Source: Hydractinia symbiolongicarpus | Taxonomy: Eukaryota; Cnidaria; Hydrozoa; Anthoathecata; Hydractiniidae | Reading direction: 5' to 3' | NCBI RefSeq assembly: GCF_029227915.1 | Contig: NC_079879.1 | Location: 3,970,001 to 4,034,000, forward strand | DNA: 64,000 bases | Shown here: piece after piece, positions 12,771-25,792 of the stretch | Numbering within the stretch: the first letter of the stretch is position 1 | Layout of the letters: the number at the start of each line of letters is the position of its first letter | Position numbers and translations under genes: made by a program | Notes under the pieces: generated by a model | The model's database searches: none | The model's input: only the letters and a program-made list of their open reading frames with translations | What the model was told of the DNA's origin: nothing

Positions 12771-13394
12771 TCCATGGACCCAGACGAACAAAAGTTGGAA
12801 TAAATCCTTTATATAAAGCCATAGCACCTTCGGTTTTACATGTCCTAATAGCACAGTCTAGTGAACTAGTGTACAAAGTGGTTGCTGATGTGTTTGCCAC
12901 TTTGCGTTGATTCATCATTCGTGTCTTAACAACATCAATTGGATTTGAAGCTATTGCTCCAGCTAGTCCAGCAATAATACTTGACCTGCCGTCTGGGCCT
13001 GGAGAAGCACTTTTAAGACATCAGTTGGATTACATAAAGCAGATGAAAGAGCACCTGCAATTATACCAGCAAACATATTTGATGCCAAAGTTTCATCTTT
13101 TGGATCCTTTGTTATCAAACGTTTGATTCCATGGTAAAGTCCAATTTTAATTGTTTCATATGTCGCTTGGCGTAGTAGTGCAGGCTTTATACCATTATAC
13201 AAAGCCGTCACACCCTCTTCTTTGCTAATCCGGTACATTGCATGCAACATACCTCTGTATCGCATTTGTTTTAATGAATTATTGATTACTTGACCTTGAA
13301 CTTGTAGCCTTGTTTTTGTTGTATCAATAGGAAAAGTACCCATTTCTGCCCCCATTGACGCCAAACCTCCAAAAATGAACGGTTTCACATCCAT
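12770..13394 (-). pseudogene. Mitochondrial carrier retrocopy (SLC25A14/A30-like), deleted and fused to a LINE
   Basis: The minus-strand start at 13394 opens a frame ([17 protein letters not shown]) with no intron. It shows carrier signatures [14 protein letters not shown], the repeat-1 segment [18 protein letters not shown], and NPTDVLK (repeat 2). Just after LLQAQ the sequence jumps to [24 protein letters not shown] of repeat 3, in another frame. About 75-80 residues expected between the second and third repeats are missing and the main frame stops at 12963. The third repeat continues to [14 protein letters not shown] and then changes abruptly into LINE sequence near 12770. Relatives of this family are inner-membrane transporters close to the uncoupling proteins. 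The lack of introns, the internal deletion and the fusion say processed pseudogene; the exon-skipped look of the deletion is inference. Confidence 0.85.
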
Positions 13395-15144
13395 TTTAAA
13401 TTCTTTGTTGCTTTATTTCGGGTTTATAGCTACCTACAATGATACTTCCAACCTTTGTCCCCAGCGACAGCAAAAAATACTAATTGAAAGTTTTCAAATC
13501 GCATGCAGGCATGCTGCACATAGCTCCGTCTGCAATTACTGAATAACCGTACGAAGATCGGTACGTCAAGTACAGTATTTTTGATGTTTCTAAGCTGAAA
13601 CATAGAGATAAAAAATATAAACTAAACAACGGATACAGCCTTTGTCAATCAACGAACACAAAATAGAAAAATACAAAGAGAACCTGCGCCAATGAGCAAA
13701 ATAATGCACGTACAAAATACATAAAACATAAAATACTAACTGATGCATCGTTCCACTGTGCTAGCTTTATCAATGCCGCTGTTTAGAAGTTCATCACGTT
13801 AAGAGATTCCACAGAATAAAAACAATATTTTCGATTTTAAACTTTCACTAGATTCATGTAACCGACATAAGTTTCATGCTGTTCTAACAACATTAAAAAA
13901 AGGAATCCAATGTGTAATCTGTATTCTTTCTAGCTGAATAGTTAGGTGCGCAATATTACAATTTTCTTAATGTGTTGACTAGCTGGGATCGTATCGCACG
14001 ACCAATGCAACGCCCAGGATAAATGTGTTTGCATTCTGCAGATTACTCATTCCCTGCAAGGCATTAAACTAATTTAAATTCTTGTGAAGTACAACATTCT
14101 GGAAATGCGCTGTAAAGCGCGCACCCAATTTCTCTTGACTAAATAAAACATTTAACATCAAACCTAGAACATGTTTCATTTAGACCCTATTTGGTTTATT
14201 TTAATCATGAGAATTGCCTTTATTGGTTTCTGCATTTTCTTCGTGAAAATTGCCCGTATTCCCGAAATGCCAAAAATTAAGAAAGTCAGGAAACTATGAT
14301 GTTGCTTCAAATTATGCCATGACGACGTCTTTGGACGGTGGACGATCTAACGTAATGGTGGCTGAAGGTTTTTAGAACGTTCTTGGACCGTGTGGTTATC
14401 CAGCTATCTGTTTATTTATATCTGACCTAAAAGTAAAAGTAGCCAATATTCTTAAGCAATTATGCTAAATACAGTAGCTTTTACTACTGTCATGAGAACT
14501 TGATCTACAAATAAAACTGACGAGTTATTTTTTTAACTGGATAGGGTAGCAGGAGGCGTTTTCCTGTATTTTATTTAAACCGAATTTATAATAAAGCTGA
14601 TTTGGAAAAGGTTATTAAGCCTATATGGATATACAAGAAAATTTACCTGTACTAATCGGTCAGCCCAGTGTCACGATTAGTTTTTAGACTGTTACGGGAA
14701 CTTTTCCCGCAAAATAAAGCAATTTTGCGCGATGTTTTCGCTTGAACAGGGTAAAATCAAGTTGTAAACTGTGTTTTTATTATTGTTTTGGCTGCGCACT
14801 GTGTTTTTATTTAAACTGAAGTTAGGATCTACTATTTTGGAACAAGGTCATGTGCCTATTCAGATTCACGACACAGTTTGCCGCTACTAAGTGCTTAGTA
14901 CAGTGTTACGATGGGCTGTTAACTTTTTTGGAAAATAATATTTATACCTAAACAAATATGCGAAATTGTTTACCAGTACTGACTGTTCAGCTCGAAGCAA
15001 CACAAAAAAGCTTGACCAATAATATATAGCTAAAACTATATAATTTTTATTTATTCTTGATAATGGGTGTTGACACCCAAAACGCGTCAAAACAATGTCG
15101 TTTTTATTCTCCAATTTAGTCCTTGCCAAAACCAACAAGTTCGA
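13395..15144. other. Intergenic with part of a dispersed repeat
   Basis: 13395-13440 may be 5'UTR of the carrier retrocopy. The rest has no supported gene, apart from the dispersed repeat copy listed at 14405-14790. Confidence 0.45.
14405..14790 (+). repeat. Dispersed non-coding repeat R1, copy 1
   Basis: Shares ordered blocks with copies at about 20.4-21.1 kb and 32.6-33.2 kb: TACTGTCATGA, CAAATAAAACTG, TTGGAAAAGG-TATTA, ACCTGTACTAAT then TCAGCCCAGTGT, and AACTGTGTTTTTAT. All copies have the same orientation. No ORF is conserved among them. Confidence 0.7.
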
Positions 15145-15498
15145 TCAATATACCAACGACGCATATTGTACGTAATTCAATATCTGCAAGTTATTATAAT
15201 TATGTTTTTGAGAGTGACAGTTATCGTATTTTTGTTCTCGATCCGCCTTCCTCTTTTTATCCTCGGAGTCATTGTCAAAACTATCGCGCAATCGCGGAAT
15301 CGCTATGACGTTAACACGATCAAACGTTTTTTGAAAATTTGAAAAATATGACATGAAGTTGAGGAAAGCGAACTCAGATCTTGATTTCCTACAACATTGA
15401 CACAACTGTGGATTGACTCCTAAATTTCTACAACTTCGATTAACTAACAGAAACGTGAAGAACACAAAAAGAAAATACAAGAAAATAGGTTTTTTCAT
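15145..15498 (-). CDS. Candidate secreted protein (117 aa), unrecognised
   Basis: The minus-strand ATG at 15498 starts a textbook signal peptide (MKKPIFLYFLFVFFTFLLV). A short Cys cluster (residues about 23-36, ending QLCQCC) follows, and then a basic hydrophilic tail with a single further Cys. Upstream, TTTTTAG lies about 22 bases before the ATG and could be an acceptor. An AATAAA lies about 40 bases after the stop on the same strand. I recognise no family. A chance ORF remains possible in such AT-rich DNA, where hydrophobic codons are common. There is no relation to the six-Cys family found elsewhere in the window. Confidence 0.35.
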   Translation of the reverse strand: MKKPIFLYFLFVFFTFLLVNRSCRNLGVNPQLCQCCRKSRSEFAFLNFMSYFSNFQKTFDRVNVIAIPRLRDSFDNDSEDKKRKADREQKYDNCHSQKHNYNNLQILNYVQYASLVY

Positions 15499-16210
15499 CT
15501 CACGGAATAATAGTCACCTAAAAACGATCCAGAAAAAGTTATTTTTAATTTTTCTAGAAAAGCATTAAAAATGCTTTATTCATAGCATAACTAATAAAAA
15601 ATGAGCTTTTGGTGCTTGTTTTACAGAGGAAAAATTAAACAGGCTGCCAAAATTGTAGAACCTTTCTGTTTAGTAACTGAGCAGCAAGATCAATAACAAT
15701 ATGCGTAATTGTTCAAATTGGTAGCTGAAATGCCATTTTGCGCCAAGGACGCCCCAAAAAGGTATGACAAGGAGAGGCTGAAAGGTAGTCCAATAGAACG
15801 CCTCTTCTAGACATGGTGTGCAGAAAATTTCTACAAATCTGAACAATCTGAACTAGTTTTATTTTGATGCAGCGTTGTCTATGTTTTACAGCTCTGTACA
15901 GCTATCTTTTTTTTTAGTTTGGCGCAATCTAAATATTTTGAACCTTCTTAAAAGCAGTGAGTTAATTTTACAACCTTGTCCCCAGTCTTCTTCTACGCCT
16001 ATGGTATTGAGTTTTGATATATTCTCACATGTCAGCTGCAGAAACGAAAGGCACTAAGTACAACTATTAGCTGGCTTTAATTTTGCTTTCAACTTGCAAA
16101 ATGTTTCGAAATTTTTTTTATTTGCTTTAGTTCCTTTTGTTGTAGTCCTCACCAAACCTCAATATTGATTTATGAATTTGTAGTTACAAACGGTAATTTA
16201 ATGCGCCTAA
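15499..16210. other. Intergenic, no supported gene
   Basis: No motif, repeat or credible exon noticed. Confidence 0.45.
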
Positions 16211-16699
16211 AGCCTAGTTCCCATCAAACGCGTTTATTATTAAACATATGTTTATTACTGAGCGAAGAAATTTGAACTTTCACAAACCAATTTTTAAGAA
16301 AAAGAAATAACGTCAAACCTTGTTCATGCTCTAGTTTTAATCTCTATCTTTCAAACATTCTCTTGTCTGACTATGTCTGACTATAGAGACAGCTCTGACA
16401 GTGCTTTCTCTGCTACTATTTCTATTTCAGATTTCATTACGTATTATTATTTTCGTTTTTTGTCACTGTCGTTTTTTCTACTCGTGCAATGCATTTATGA
16501 AAGCCACTCTCACTTTGAGCATTTGCGCTGAAAATAATAGATTTCTTTGATGTTGAATAAACTCATGTTAAACGCATGGTTTTAATATCAAAACTATTTG
16601 ATATTAAACGCATGCATGAACATATATTTATAGCATGTATAATCATCATGCGTTTATAAACATTTGTTTATCAATAAATGCATTTGTTGGAACCAAGCT
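16211..16699. mobile_element. MITE with imperfect TIRs, TAA target duplication (PIF/Harbinger-like)
   Basis: The left end AGCCTAGTTCCCATCAAA is matched, inverted, by the right end (reverse complement AGCTTGGTTCCAACAAAT). Similarity continues through ATTAAACATATGTTTAT versus GATAAACAAATGTTTAT, so the TIRs are about 45 bp and diverged. TAA flanks both ends (16208-16210 and 16700-16702). A 3-bp TWA duplication and AGCCT-type ends suit PIF/Harbinger. There is no coding sequence, so it is non-autonomous. Confidence 0.55.
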
Positions 16700-16702
16700 T
16701 AA

Positions 16703-19700
16703 ACAATAAACTGTCTGCAGAGTACTAAAATATTATGCCTGGAAGTGTAGGTAACTATGTGTAGGTAACTGGGCTTTATATAAAACAAAATTTATGAAGC
16801 ACTTTCAAGGGGCGGATTAAGGATATTTTTTTATTTATAGTGGTGCAAAACAGCGTCAAAAAGTTTGGGGAACGGCGTTGTAAGTCCCCCAACAGTGACA
16901 AATGTTTTTAACGCGATGTAGCAGTTAAAAGCACTTAAAATTCAACTCTTAAATTTGTCAATCTGAGTTGGCAAAGTTGTGACCTTTATTTCAAATACAT
17001 ATTTTTCACTTTTTTGCAGCATAAATATTAGGTACCGTACGCAGGTGTCTGTCGACATAATTATCTGTGTTAAAATTTGTACGTCTTTTTTGATAATTAC
17101 ACAAATGAAATACCAGGATGTGTGAACTTGTAAATAAAACTTATCCAATAATTTTTTTTATTGCGTCAATATCTAATTGTCAACTTGCAGAACACTAAGA
17201 CAATATTTTTATGTCTGCTAAATGGGTAAAAAAAATATTTTTTCATTTATAGAAAACTTGCTAGTTCTAGTATATTTATATATAAAATGAAATAATTCAA
17301 TATTTACCAAATCATCAAATCATAAGAAATACAAACAAAGAATATACAAAATTCACACAAATTGTACAAATCAAATGTCATATATAAAGTGATATAAAAA
17401 TTAAGTAAAAACATATAATGTAGCTAGTTAAAAAAATCCACTGCAATAAAATCACTGCTTTAAAGTAAGAAAGTGTTTGTGGAAGAAGCAGATCAGTCTT
17501 ATTGCGAAATTGTTGCATTTTCCACAAATAACCTCTTCTGCATTTTTGCGGATGAACTGTTGCAAACACTTTCTTCTCTCAAATTTCATTCTTTCCACCA
17601 TGTTTGATGTTGTTGGGTTGCATAATTGCAATCAACATGGTTTGTGAATTTTCTTTCATGTTGTATAGTCCACTTCATAAAAGATCTAGATTAAAAATAT
17701 TAAATAAAGGACTTCAATAAAAAGGAAAACGCAGGAAGATGAAACACACTTCTTCTTGCAGTAACTTCTTGATGAAAAAAAAAGTGATTAATAGGATAGA
17801 TTTAGATTGAAAGTATAGCAACCTTCCAATGCTCTAGTTAGCCACGATTAAGTATAAAGGAGTTCGAGGTATATCTTTTATGTATAAAAGCATTTCCACA
17901 CAACACATTTCTGACATTTCGTGAAAACTGATTAATTACATAACTTTTTGATAAAAAAACATTTTGGGTGGCTGTAGAAAGCTACGATGGAAAAATCACT
18001 AAAAATACCTGGCTCTAAAATAAAAGAAAAGCTAGGTATCTACTAACTAGGGCACGCTCTAGATACATAACTACATAACAAAAGGAGCAAATAGCACCAG
18101 GCGAAATGCTCAGTTTTTAAATAATTTAAACTTTCCCGCTGTTCACATTTCATGCGCTTAAGAGAGGACTGGTGACTAGAAAACCGGAGAACACAACATA
18201 AAATTCTATTCTTTTTCTTGCAACTATGGTTTAACAGTTAAATAAGAATTAACCTTGCCCTTATGCTAGTAGCACATGTACGTCACATGAAAAAAAAAAT
18301 TTGATAGCAAGGAAGTAAAAACAGAAAAATGTCGGCGAACGTGGTTCCTACTTGAAAGAATGTAGTCGAATTGATCAACATCGAGTGTTGAAAGAGATTA
18401 CCGCCATAACTCTTCCCACTTGCATTTGATCGAACACAAATTTTAACATTAACGTGGTCTTATCGGAAAAACAAATTTAAAATTGTTTAGCTATAATGAA
18501 AAATATTGTGTCAAACCTATTGACCAAACCTAGTATTATTTGTAGTACTTTCAGGTTTAATGAAAGGTTAGTGTCTTAGTGCAGAGGGTGGAATTTAATA
18601 AAAAGCAAAGACATCAATCCATAATGCACGAAACGAATCATCTTATTACAAATATTACTACTTCCTTATTAGATTTTAAATTCTGTGTAATTCAAATATC
18701 TTCAATTCATAAAATAATAACACGTGGCTTAATACGCGTCCAAATTGTCAATTTCACTTTTACGTTCAATACATTGTACTGTCCAATTTGGGAATACGGA
18801 ACGTAACGAGGCATAATAAAAGAAATACCGACACGATAACAGTTTTTAGATTAAACAAGAAAAAAGTTTGAATTAAATAAATACAGAATTACGCAGGCCA
18901 AAATTAACAATGATAATGACCATTAACGTGCTCAGCTATCATTTATTGAGTGTAGATGGTAGTAACAGTGTTCACTTGACAGCCCTCTAAAGTGCAAATA
19001 ATTGTTGAGTATTACTTGATACCTTATTTTTAATAAAAGAAAAGAAATTGACCTTCGTTGCTCTTTAAGTGGTTTTAACGTGTTCTTTTTGCACTTTTAC
19101 TATCAACAGCCTTCAAAGCTTTGATGTGGCTAAGTGGGATCGCGTTTACACGAAGTTTTAACCCTAGAAAATGTTTCGGATAAAACAATGACTTACGCTA
19201 TTCATACTATGGAAGGGGTCGGGATGGAGGGTACTTTAGCATAAACTTACGTTTTATACTGCTCCAATGTGGCTAAAAACTCATCAAATTTTAATATTTT
19301 CTATTTGGCAACTCTTCTGCATTTAGTGAGTTGCCATGGAAACCGTGTTACTAAGTTGGTTCTTCTTTTCAAACACGCAAGGGACAAAAAAAATTGTTTG
19401 AGGTAGAGAAAGTTCCAGAAGAAAGCAAAAGGGGTATTGAAGGTTGACTGATGTTGTATTATCACGTTTGCTAAACATGCCAGTATTTCTTACCACATCT
19501 AAGTAAATTAAACATTTGATCGATGCTTTTGAACAACAGCATCAAATATTTCTTTATTTGAATCCTTTTTCTTCTGTCCTCATTTTCTTGTCTATTCGTT
19601 ATTTCTTCTACGGTAACAACGTCAGAAATCTAATATAGTGGCTGTGACATGATCTGATACCACCAAAGAAATAGCTTTTCTTTTTTGACATGCCGTTATT

Positions 19701-20219
19701 TCGAATTATTTCGCACTTCTTCCCTAGGGCTTTGTTTACAAGATTTCGGATTACATCCAAATTTTATTAAAACGGGCGGTCTTAACGTCACGACTTTTAA
19801 AGTCCGACCTGGCCCCGCGTCCTAGCTCTTCCGTACCTATCTTAGTATTGGCAAAATTGGGGAAGAATGAAGACTGCGTTACGAATTTAATCACAAATAT
19901 TGTTATAGACAGGTGTTTTATTATTATTTAATTTGCTATGCTAGATACTCCTTTAAATTTTCATTTCCAGTTATGTTCTTAATGAGGCGGATTTTGTTCA
20001 ACTAAACCAAGCCCTAGGGGTTAAGGTACGAGTCGGTTCTTTTGAGGGACCGAGTTCGCTATATTGATTATACTCCAGCTTGTTCACCAATCTGCAAAGC
20101 GAAGTGTTTTGAAGTTAAGAGAAATATTTGGTTGGGTTAGTATAGTTATTTAACTGCCTCAAGTTCAGTTCTATCAACGTTTAAGATATTCTCTTTATTG
20201 GGTCTAGGTTTTGACTTGT
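16703..20219. other. Intergenic, no supported gene
   Basis: 3.5 kb of AT-rich DNA. The short open frames (for example 17378-17569 on the minus strand and 18579-18806 on the plus strand) show no motif or signal peptide. No RNA gene recognised. Confidence 0.45.
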
Positions 20220-21250
20220 TAAAATGAAAATATCATCACGTTTGCTAGCCATGCATAAATCTAAAACAAACCAATTTTAAGATTTTAGCTTCCTAGCTTT
20301 ATTTATTCTTATTATGTTAAAGCTTGGTATATTATTATTTATTTTTATGCTGGGGCTGTAGCTTTGGCTGGAAAGCAGAAGTACCCAAATGCAGAGCTAC
20401 AACAAAATTCTCAATCAGTATTTCTTATAACAAATGCAGTTAGTAGGTAGCAACACCTTTTACTGCTGTCATGAAAACTTACTCCACAAAATAAAATTGG
20501 TGGAGAATTTTTGTTGTTGCACGGGTAACGTCAGGCTGTTTCCCGTGTTTTTGTATAAACTGAAGTTGCAATAAAGTTTTTTTGGAAAAGTGTATTACGC
20601 CTATACACTTGTGCAACACCGTTTACCTGTACTAAACGCTCAGCCCATTGTTAGCAACAGATTGTTTCTTTACTTATAGTAGTATTACGCCTAAACAGTT
20701 TACCTGTACTAAGCGTTCAGTCCGATGTTAACGACAGGGTGTTTCCTGTGCTTCTGAAGATCCGATAAATTTTTTTTTGAAAAAGGGTATTATGGATGAG
20801 CTATATGGATGAGCAACATTGTTTGTCTGTACTAAGCACTTAGAGAAGAGTAATATTTATTTTTGAACTTTCAGCGCGAACATTCTCCAAAAAATAAAAA
20901 AGGCTGGTCAACTGTTTTTGCTATGACATGGTAGCAAGGAGTTGCAAACTGTGTTTTTATTTCAGCTAAAGTTATGGAGAGTTATTTTTTGAAAAATATA
21001 TCACACCGAAAACACCATAATTTTGTGCGCCTATTTTTTGAAAAATATATTACACTGGAAACACCATAATGTTCTGCGCCTTGGCCAATTTACAACATAC
21101 TATACTAAAGCGCCCCACCTAAATGTGTGGTACAGTTTACGGCTTTTATTAATTGCTCTTCCGGGCGTTGAAGGCCAGGTAACACAGTGGCTTGTGACTT
21201 AACCTGGTGTGGCGATCCCTGACTAGTATAAATACTAATGCCATGGAATC
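20220..21250 (+). repeat. Dispersed non-coding repeat R1, copy 2 (longest, with internal monomers)
   Basis: Contains several internal versions of the CTGTACTAAnCGCTCAG block (20625, 20705, 20829, and degenerate at 21100), so the repeat has sub-monomers of roughly 80-250 bp. The leading part (TGTTAAAATGAAAATATCAT, near 20219) matches 30870 and the trailing part (ATGTGTGGTACAGTTTAC, 21132) matches 33100. This suggests that the 30.9-33.2 kb copy was once a single element of similar length. Confidence 0.65.
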
Positions 21251-24200
21251 ACAATCAATCAATTTACAATCAATTGGATTTAGTCTATTTTGTTAATTCT
21301 AAACCGATGAACGTAGTCATAACCTTTTTGTTACTTTCGCCAACTTCTACTTATTTTCTTTGTTTTTAAAATTAGTAGGATCCAACTTTATGGTCAAATC
21401 TTAGATATCTTAAATTTCATAACAGTTTTAGTCAGTTGCCAAACCGTTTCCCTTTCTTTCTTACGAATTTTAATTATAGCACAGTATTGTTAAGTAATAA
21501 TTTTCACAGATTACTTTTGTACATTCAGGGAGACCTTAATTCTAATATAATTGAAATTTTTTAAAGATCTACGATAAGTTGCGTCACGGTAATGTATTGT
21601 CGAGAAAACATATTGCATAGAGAAGGGGGTGACCAACAAAAAAAGATGTACCTGCTGTTATACACTAGAAAATGTTTAAAGATATGCTAATAACATTGAA
21701 ATAATTTCAAAACCAGGTCGAAATAAATCAAAAATTAAAACCTTAAAAAATCCAAGCAATTTTTTTGGTTGGCAACTGGCAAATAATAGGATTGAATCCT
21801 ACTCTTTCGCCTGGTCACTGCTACCAGAAGAAATGTTTCCACAAGCATCTGATTCTAAAGTCTGATTTACTTGCATTTTTTTACCGCTTTGAGCTATTTA
21901 ACATATGTCTCTCGCTTTGCCCGCTAACAGTAACACATTAGTTTGTTCTAGACTGTATCTCACGCACTCCATGGAACAATTTGCAAGATAATACCATGGG
22001 ATAATGCTTGTTTATTTGAAATGACAGAACTAGATTGTAGAAGTTCTATACAAAACAAGCTACTGGCGACCTCAAACGGTATATATAGGAAACAAAATTG
22101 CACACGAAAAAGAATCCGAAATCTTTTAGCCTGCAAGGGCTTTTCATTAATTTTCCTTTTAACGGTTGACATCTTGACAATCGAACAAAGTATTTTTTTT
22201 TGTTTCTAACCAAATATAAAATGTTGAGTGTTTTGAGTAAATTTAAATTTATTTTGTTTTCGACCTCTTCTGTTCTTTGTGCTTCGTAGACGAACCCTTA
22301 GAAAACAAAAACGTCCGCATTAGAGAGAGAAAAATACGCAAGGAAAAAAGAGTTTTGTTCGATAAAGAAAAAAATTCAGATAGAGAAATTCAAGGTAAAA
22401 AGAGGAAAATAGTTTAGAGCGTACACAATAGCCCAAGGGACCGAGACGTTTGTTCAAGACAGAGTAGTCGACATAGAGAAAGGGTCCACTGTATTATAAT
22501 AATAACATAGAAACAATTTAGGAAAAAAGAACTCTCTTGCAAACCAATCCAATCGATCATAATGGTCAGCCAAAAAAACAAATGAAAAAATAATGCTTTT
22601 AAATCTTTATCTCCACCAATCAATCTTTTTTACATATTCCTGCGGATTTTCGTTTGTGGTGGTTAAATCCACTAACTTCTGGGATACTCGATACCAAAAA
22701 AAGAGCAGCAGAAATAGTACCTAAGTAGAACCTATTTATTTAATTCCTTTTTATAATGGTTACGTAGATCTGTTTTATTTAGGTCACAATTATATGAAAC
22801 AGGCCTTTCCTGTTTTGTTTTTACCACGTATAACTTTGCAATATAATATTTCGCTTGTTGTTTCTCCTATTATTTTTTCTTCCTTTCAAAACGATTTCTT
22901 AGAATGTGTATCGATTTGCAAAACTTATTAACAATTTTGGTACGTGTATGACCGAAACGTTGATTAGTCAAAGTTCCCACGGTAACAGGCCATAAAACTT
23001 TTATTAGCTTCACCCGACATGACATACTTAATCAAGCGTAGGATCATTTTCTAATTGCGAAGGAGCAACTTGTTACTAAGATACATTTGTTATATTAGTC
23101 AGATGATTACTCCTCATAACAAATATGGTGAATATTGAAAACTTTGGCAACCCTTTTATAAGATTTCATAGATGGCTTCTTTTTAGTTAAACTGATTTCT
23201 GAACACACGAATTAAACTCTCCCTTTTTAATTATCACAAACCACACACTGAACTTTCACTAAGTGAAAAGGAAAAAAAACTCAAACACGAAAGCAATTTA
23301 GAAAAATAAAATAAAAATCGTAGAAAAATAATGCAAATGATAAGTACACGAACATCTCTAGCCTTTCGTTTTTCGGTATTCATTCATAGACCTGCCTGAT
23401 TTAAATTACTTTAAATAATTTTTCATTGAAAAACCATAAATAGTCCTTTCGCACATTTTTTTACCACATTACACGTTTTTGCAAGTGATTTAGAAAAGAC
23501 ATTATGGTTTTCCCATACAACTAAGACCTGCTTAAATTCATGCTGCAACAGCATGAAGAAATATGCGGTGTTCGTGACGACCATTTCAAATAATTAACAT
23601 TCTTCATCATATGCGTTGATGTGAAGATTTGAAATATTTAAAATATTTGAAACACTTAAAGGCACACATCTTTCAATTTTATGCAATTATTATGCCTCTG
23701 TCCCCTTTACGTCATACCATATTGCTTAATTCAACATTTAGAGGTTAGCAAGAAAAGTCTTAAAATATTTATGCATATAAATTATAAAGTAATGAATTCA
23801 CAAACTGATCGTTCCCACAATTTGCATTGTTATACAGTATGATATTTTTACCAGATTCTATTACATGTTGAGTTGATAAGTTGAAACGATACTCAAAAAC
23901 TTCTCTTACGGAAGGTCAAAAATGTAGGATGCTTTCTGAAGTCCGTCGGATGTCAAAAACTATTTACTTACCAACGATTGAACATTACGTCTACTGGGTG
24001 GCGAAAAAGCAGTCCATTTTTTGTGTCACTAATTGGACTTAATTAGTAGAAATGCCGTTCGCATTTATAAATCATAATTCTTGCTTAAGTAATTTTTTTT
24101 CATCCAACTACAATCTGAGAGAGCATATTACGGCTCTGTTGGCTAATTATGTGGAAGCTAACTTGGTGTACATGGTCTGACGGCTTGAAAGGACACGCGT

Positions 24201-24563
24201 CTATTGGTAATAATACCATCTAAAATTACCTCATATAGAAAGCCGTTAGTATCACTTGGTTAAGATTTTAGCAAACCATAATTAAGTTTGTATGTATCAG
24301 TAACTATGATGAATTACTAGCTTCCTGCTACAGAGATTTAATCATTTTAAAAGGTATCATAATTAAAAATACCACATTGTCTAATGATGGTTATTTCTGA
24401 ACTTCTGATTGGTGTATTCAAACAAAGAAACCCTAAGTTTAAGACTTTACTATCTATTTACTTTCCATCACTTTACTCATAGCTATCGAAAGCGCTGGTC
24501 GCATTCAGATTAGAAAAAACTTAGCGAAGTTTTTGCTGTTCAAAGAAGTGAAATTTCATTAAT
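21251..24563. other. Intergenic upstream of six-Cys peptide gene 1
   Basis: No supported gene. ORFs at 21960-22172 and 22414-22623 (minus) and 22021-22209 (plus) lack any feature of a real protein. Confidence 0.45.
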
Positions 24564-25268
24564 ATGGTAAATATGATTTGTTGTTGTCATGTAGAACTGG
24601 CCGAAGACCTTGCAAGAATTGTTTTAGTAATTTTGAGTTAAAAATTCTGCATACAAAGTAAAATAGAAAGAAGGAAAAGATAGGGCATCATAAATAATAT
24701 ATTATTGACTGCTATTATTTAGGTTCGCGTATATTTGTTGATGGTTCTTCTAACCGCATATACGTGGTGTTTGCCAGCAAGCAAATCACATGCTGTCAAG
24801 AACAAACCAATTTCAGATAGCCTGTATGATTTTAAAGAAAATATTATGGTAAGAGTTAAATTATCTTCAATGTACTAAAGTACTGGTTCAAATGAAAGAT
24901 ATTTAACTGTTAAGCTTTAAGTAACTACCGTTATTAAGGGTCCATTGAAACAATCCCATTAATAAAAGAAACCGCATAAATAAAGTGTAGAAAGTAATTT
25001 GCCTACACGTAAGCATATTAGAGCAAGAAAACCTAATACAGTTAACGACAGTCTATTTTTGTCTCTTTTTTTCAAATAAACGATCATTATAATTATTATA
25101 TAGGTGAAACTAGCCAAGGAAAATATCAAGTACTCGCTACGTCATTGCAGTATGTTGTTCAGAAAATGTGAAACAGACAGTGACTGTGGCTGTTTCTCCA
25201 TGCTGAAGTGTTCAAAACTGTTAAGTAGAAAACGATGTGTGCACAGTTATGGTGTCGATCCAATGTAA
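24564..25268 (+). CDS. Secreted six-cysteine peptide, family member 1
   Basis: Proposed exons: ATG alone at 24564-24566 (donor ATG|GTAAAT); 24723-24848 (acceptor TTATTTAG|GTT, donor ATG|GTAAGAG); 25104-25268 (acceptor TATATAG|GTG). All introns are phase 0 and give 97 residues. Exon 2 supplies a signal peptide (VRVYLLMVLLTAYTWCLPA) and a short linker ending FKENIM. Exon 3 encodes the whole cysteine domain, opening with LAKENIKYSLRHC and ending DPM-stop, with spacing C-x6-C-x5-C-x-C-x5-C-x8-C. By my alignment this exon matches member 2 at 34 of 54 residues. AATAAA follows at 25526. If the one-codon exon is wrong, translation would begin at an in-frame Met seven codons into exon 2 with a shorter signal peptide. 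The product is predicted to be exported and disulphide-bonded. Function (signal, defence or venom-type peptide) is unknown; six Cys with CxC at the third and fourth recalls knottin-like folds only loosely. Confidence 0.75.
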
Positions 25269-25792
25269 CGTGTACCTTTCCAAATCCTACAGTATCTCAC
25301 TAACTGGATAATTTCCGTGAAGATGTGACAATATTTTTTCTTGAAACCTTTTACGCAAACGCTTTGTCTTGATGAATATTTAGAATGAAATATGTGTAAT
25401 ATATATGTATATATATATAATGAAATTTATCGAGAATAATGAGAATATATTTATTAGCATATTTGCAAGATGAATGTGAATAGTATATAAATTAAAAGTT
25501 GGTGCTGTAAAACCTGGCTGTTGTTAATAAACTATTGGTGCTTACCGAAGTTTGAATGTGACAAAGAAATAACGAATTATACTGTAAGCTTTTATAAGTC
25601 TAACAGCAACATTTTCTAATGGAGCATTGATTTGAAAACAGATATGTGTAAATTTAATTTAGTGTTTATCGGGTGTAAATCTATTGATGAAGGGGTTTTA
25701 ACCAACTCTGTTTATTACGTGGCTTCCGCTAAATTCGCGATATTTGCCATTTTTACAAAATTAAGTCTTCGCGAAAATGATTATAGCCATCA
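25269..25792. other. 3' flank of six-Cys peptide gene 1
   Basis: Likely holds the 3'UTR, with AATAAA at 25526-25531. Nothing else is recognised. Confidence 0.5.
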
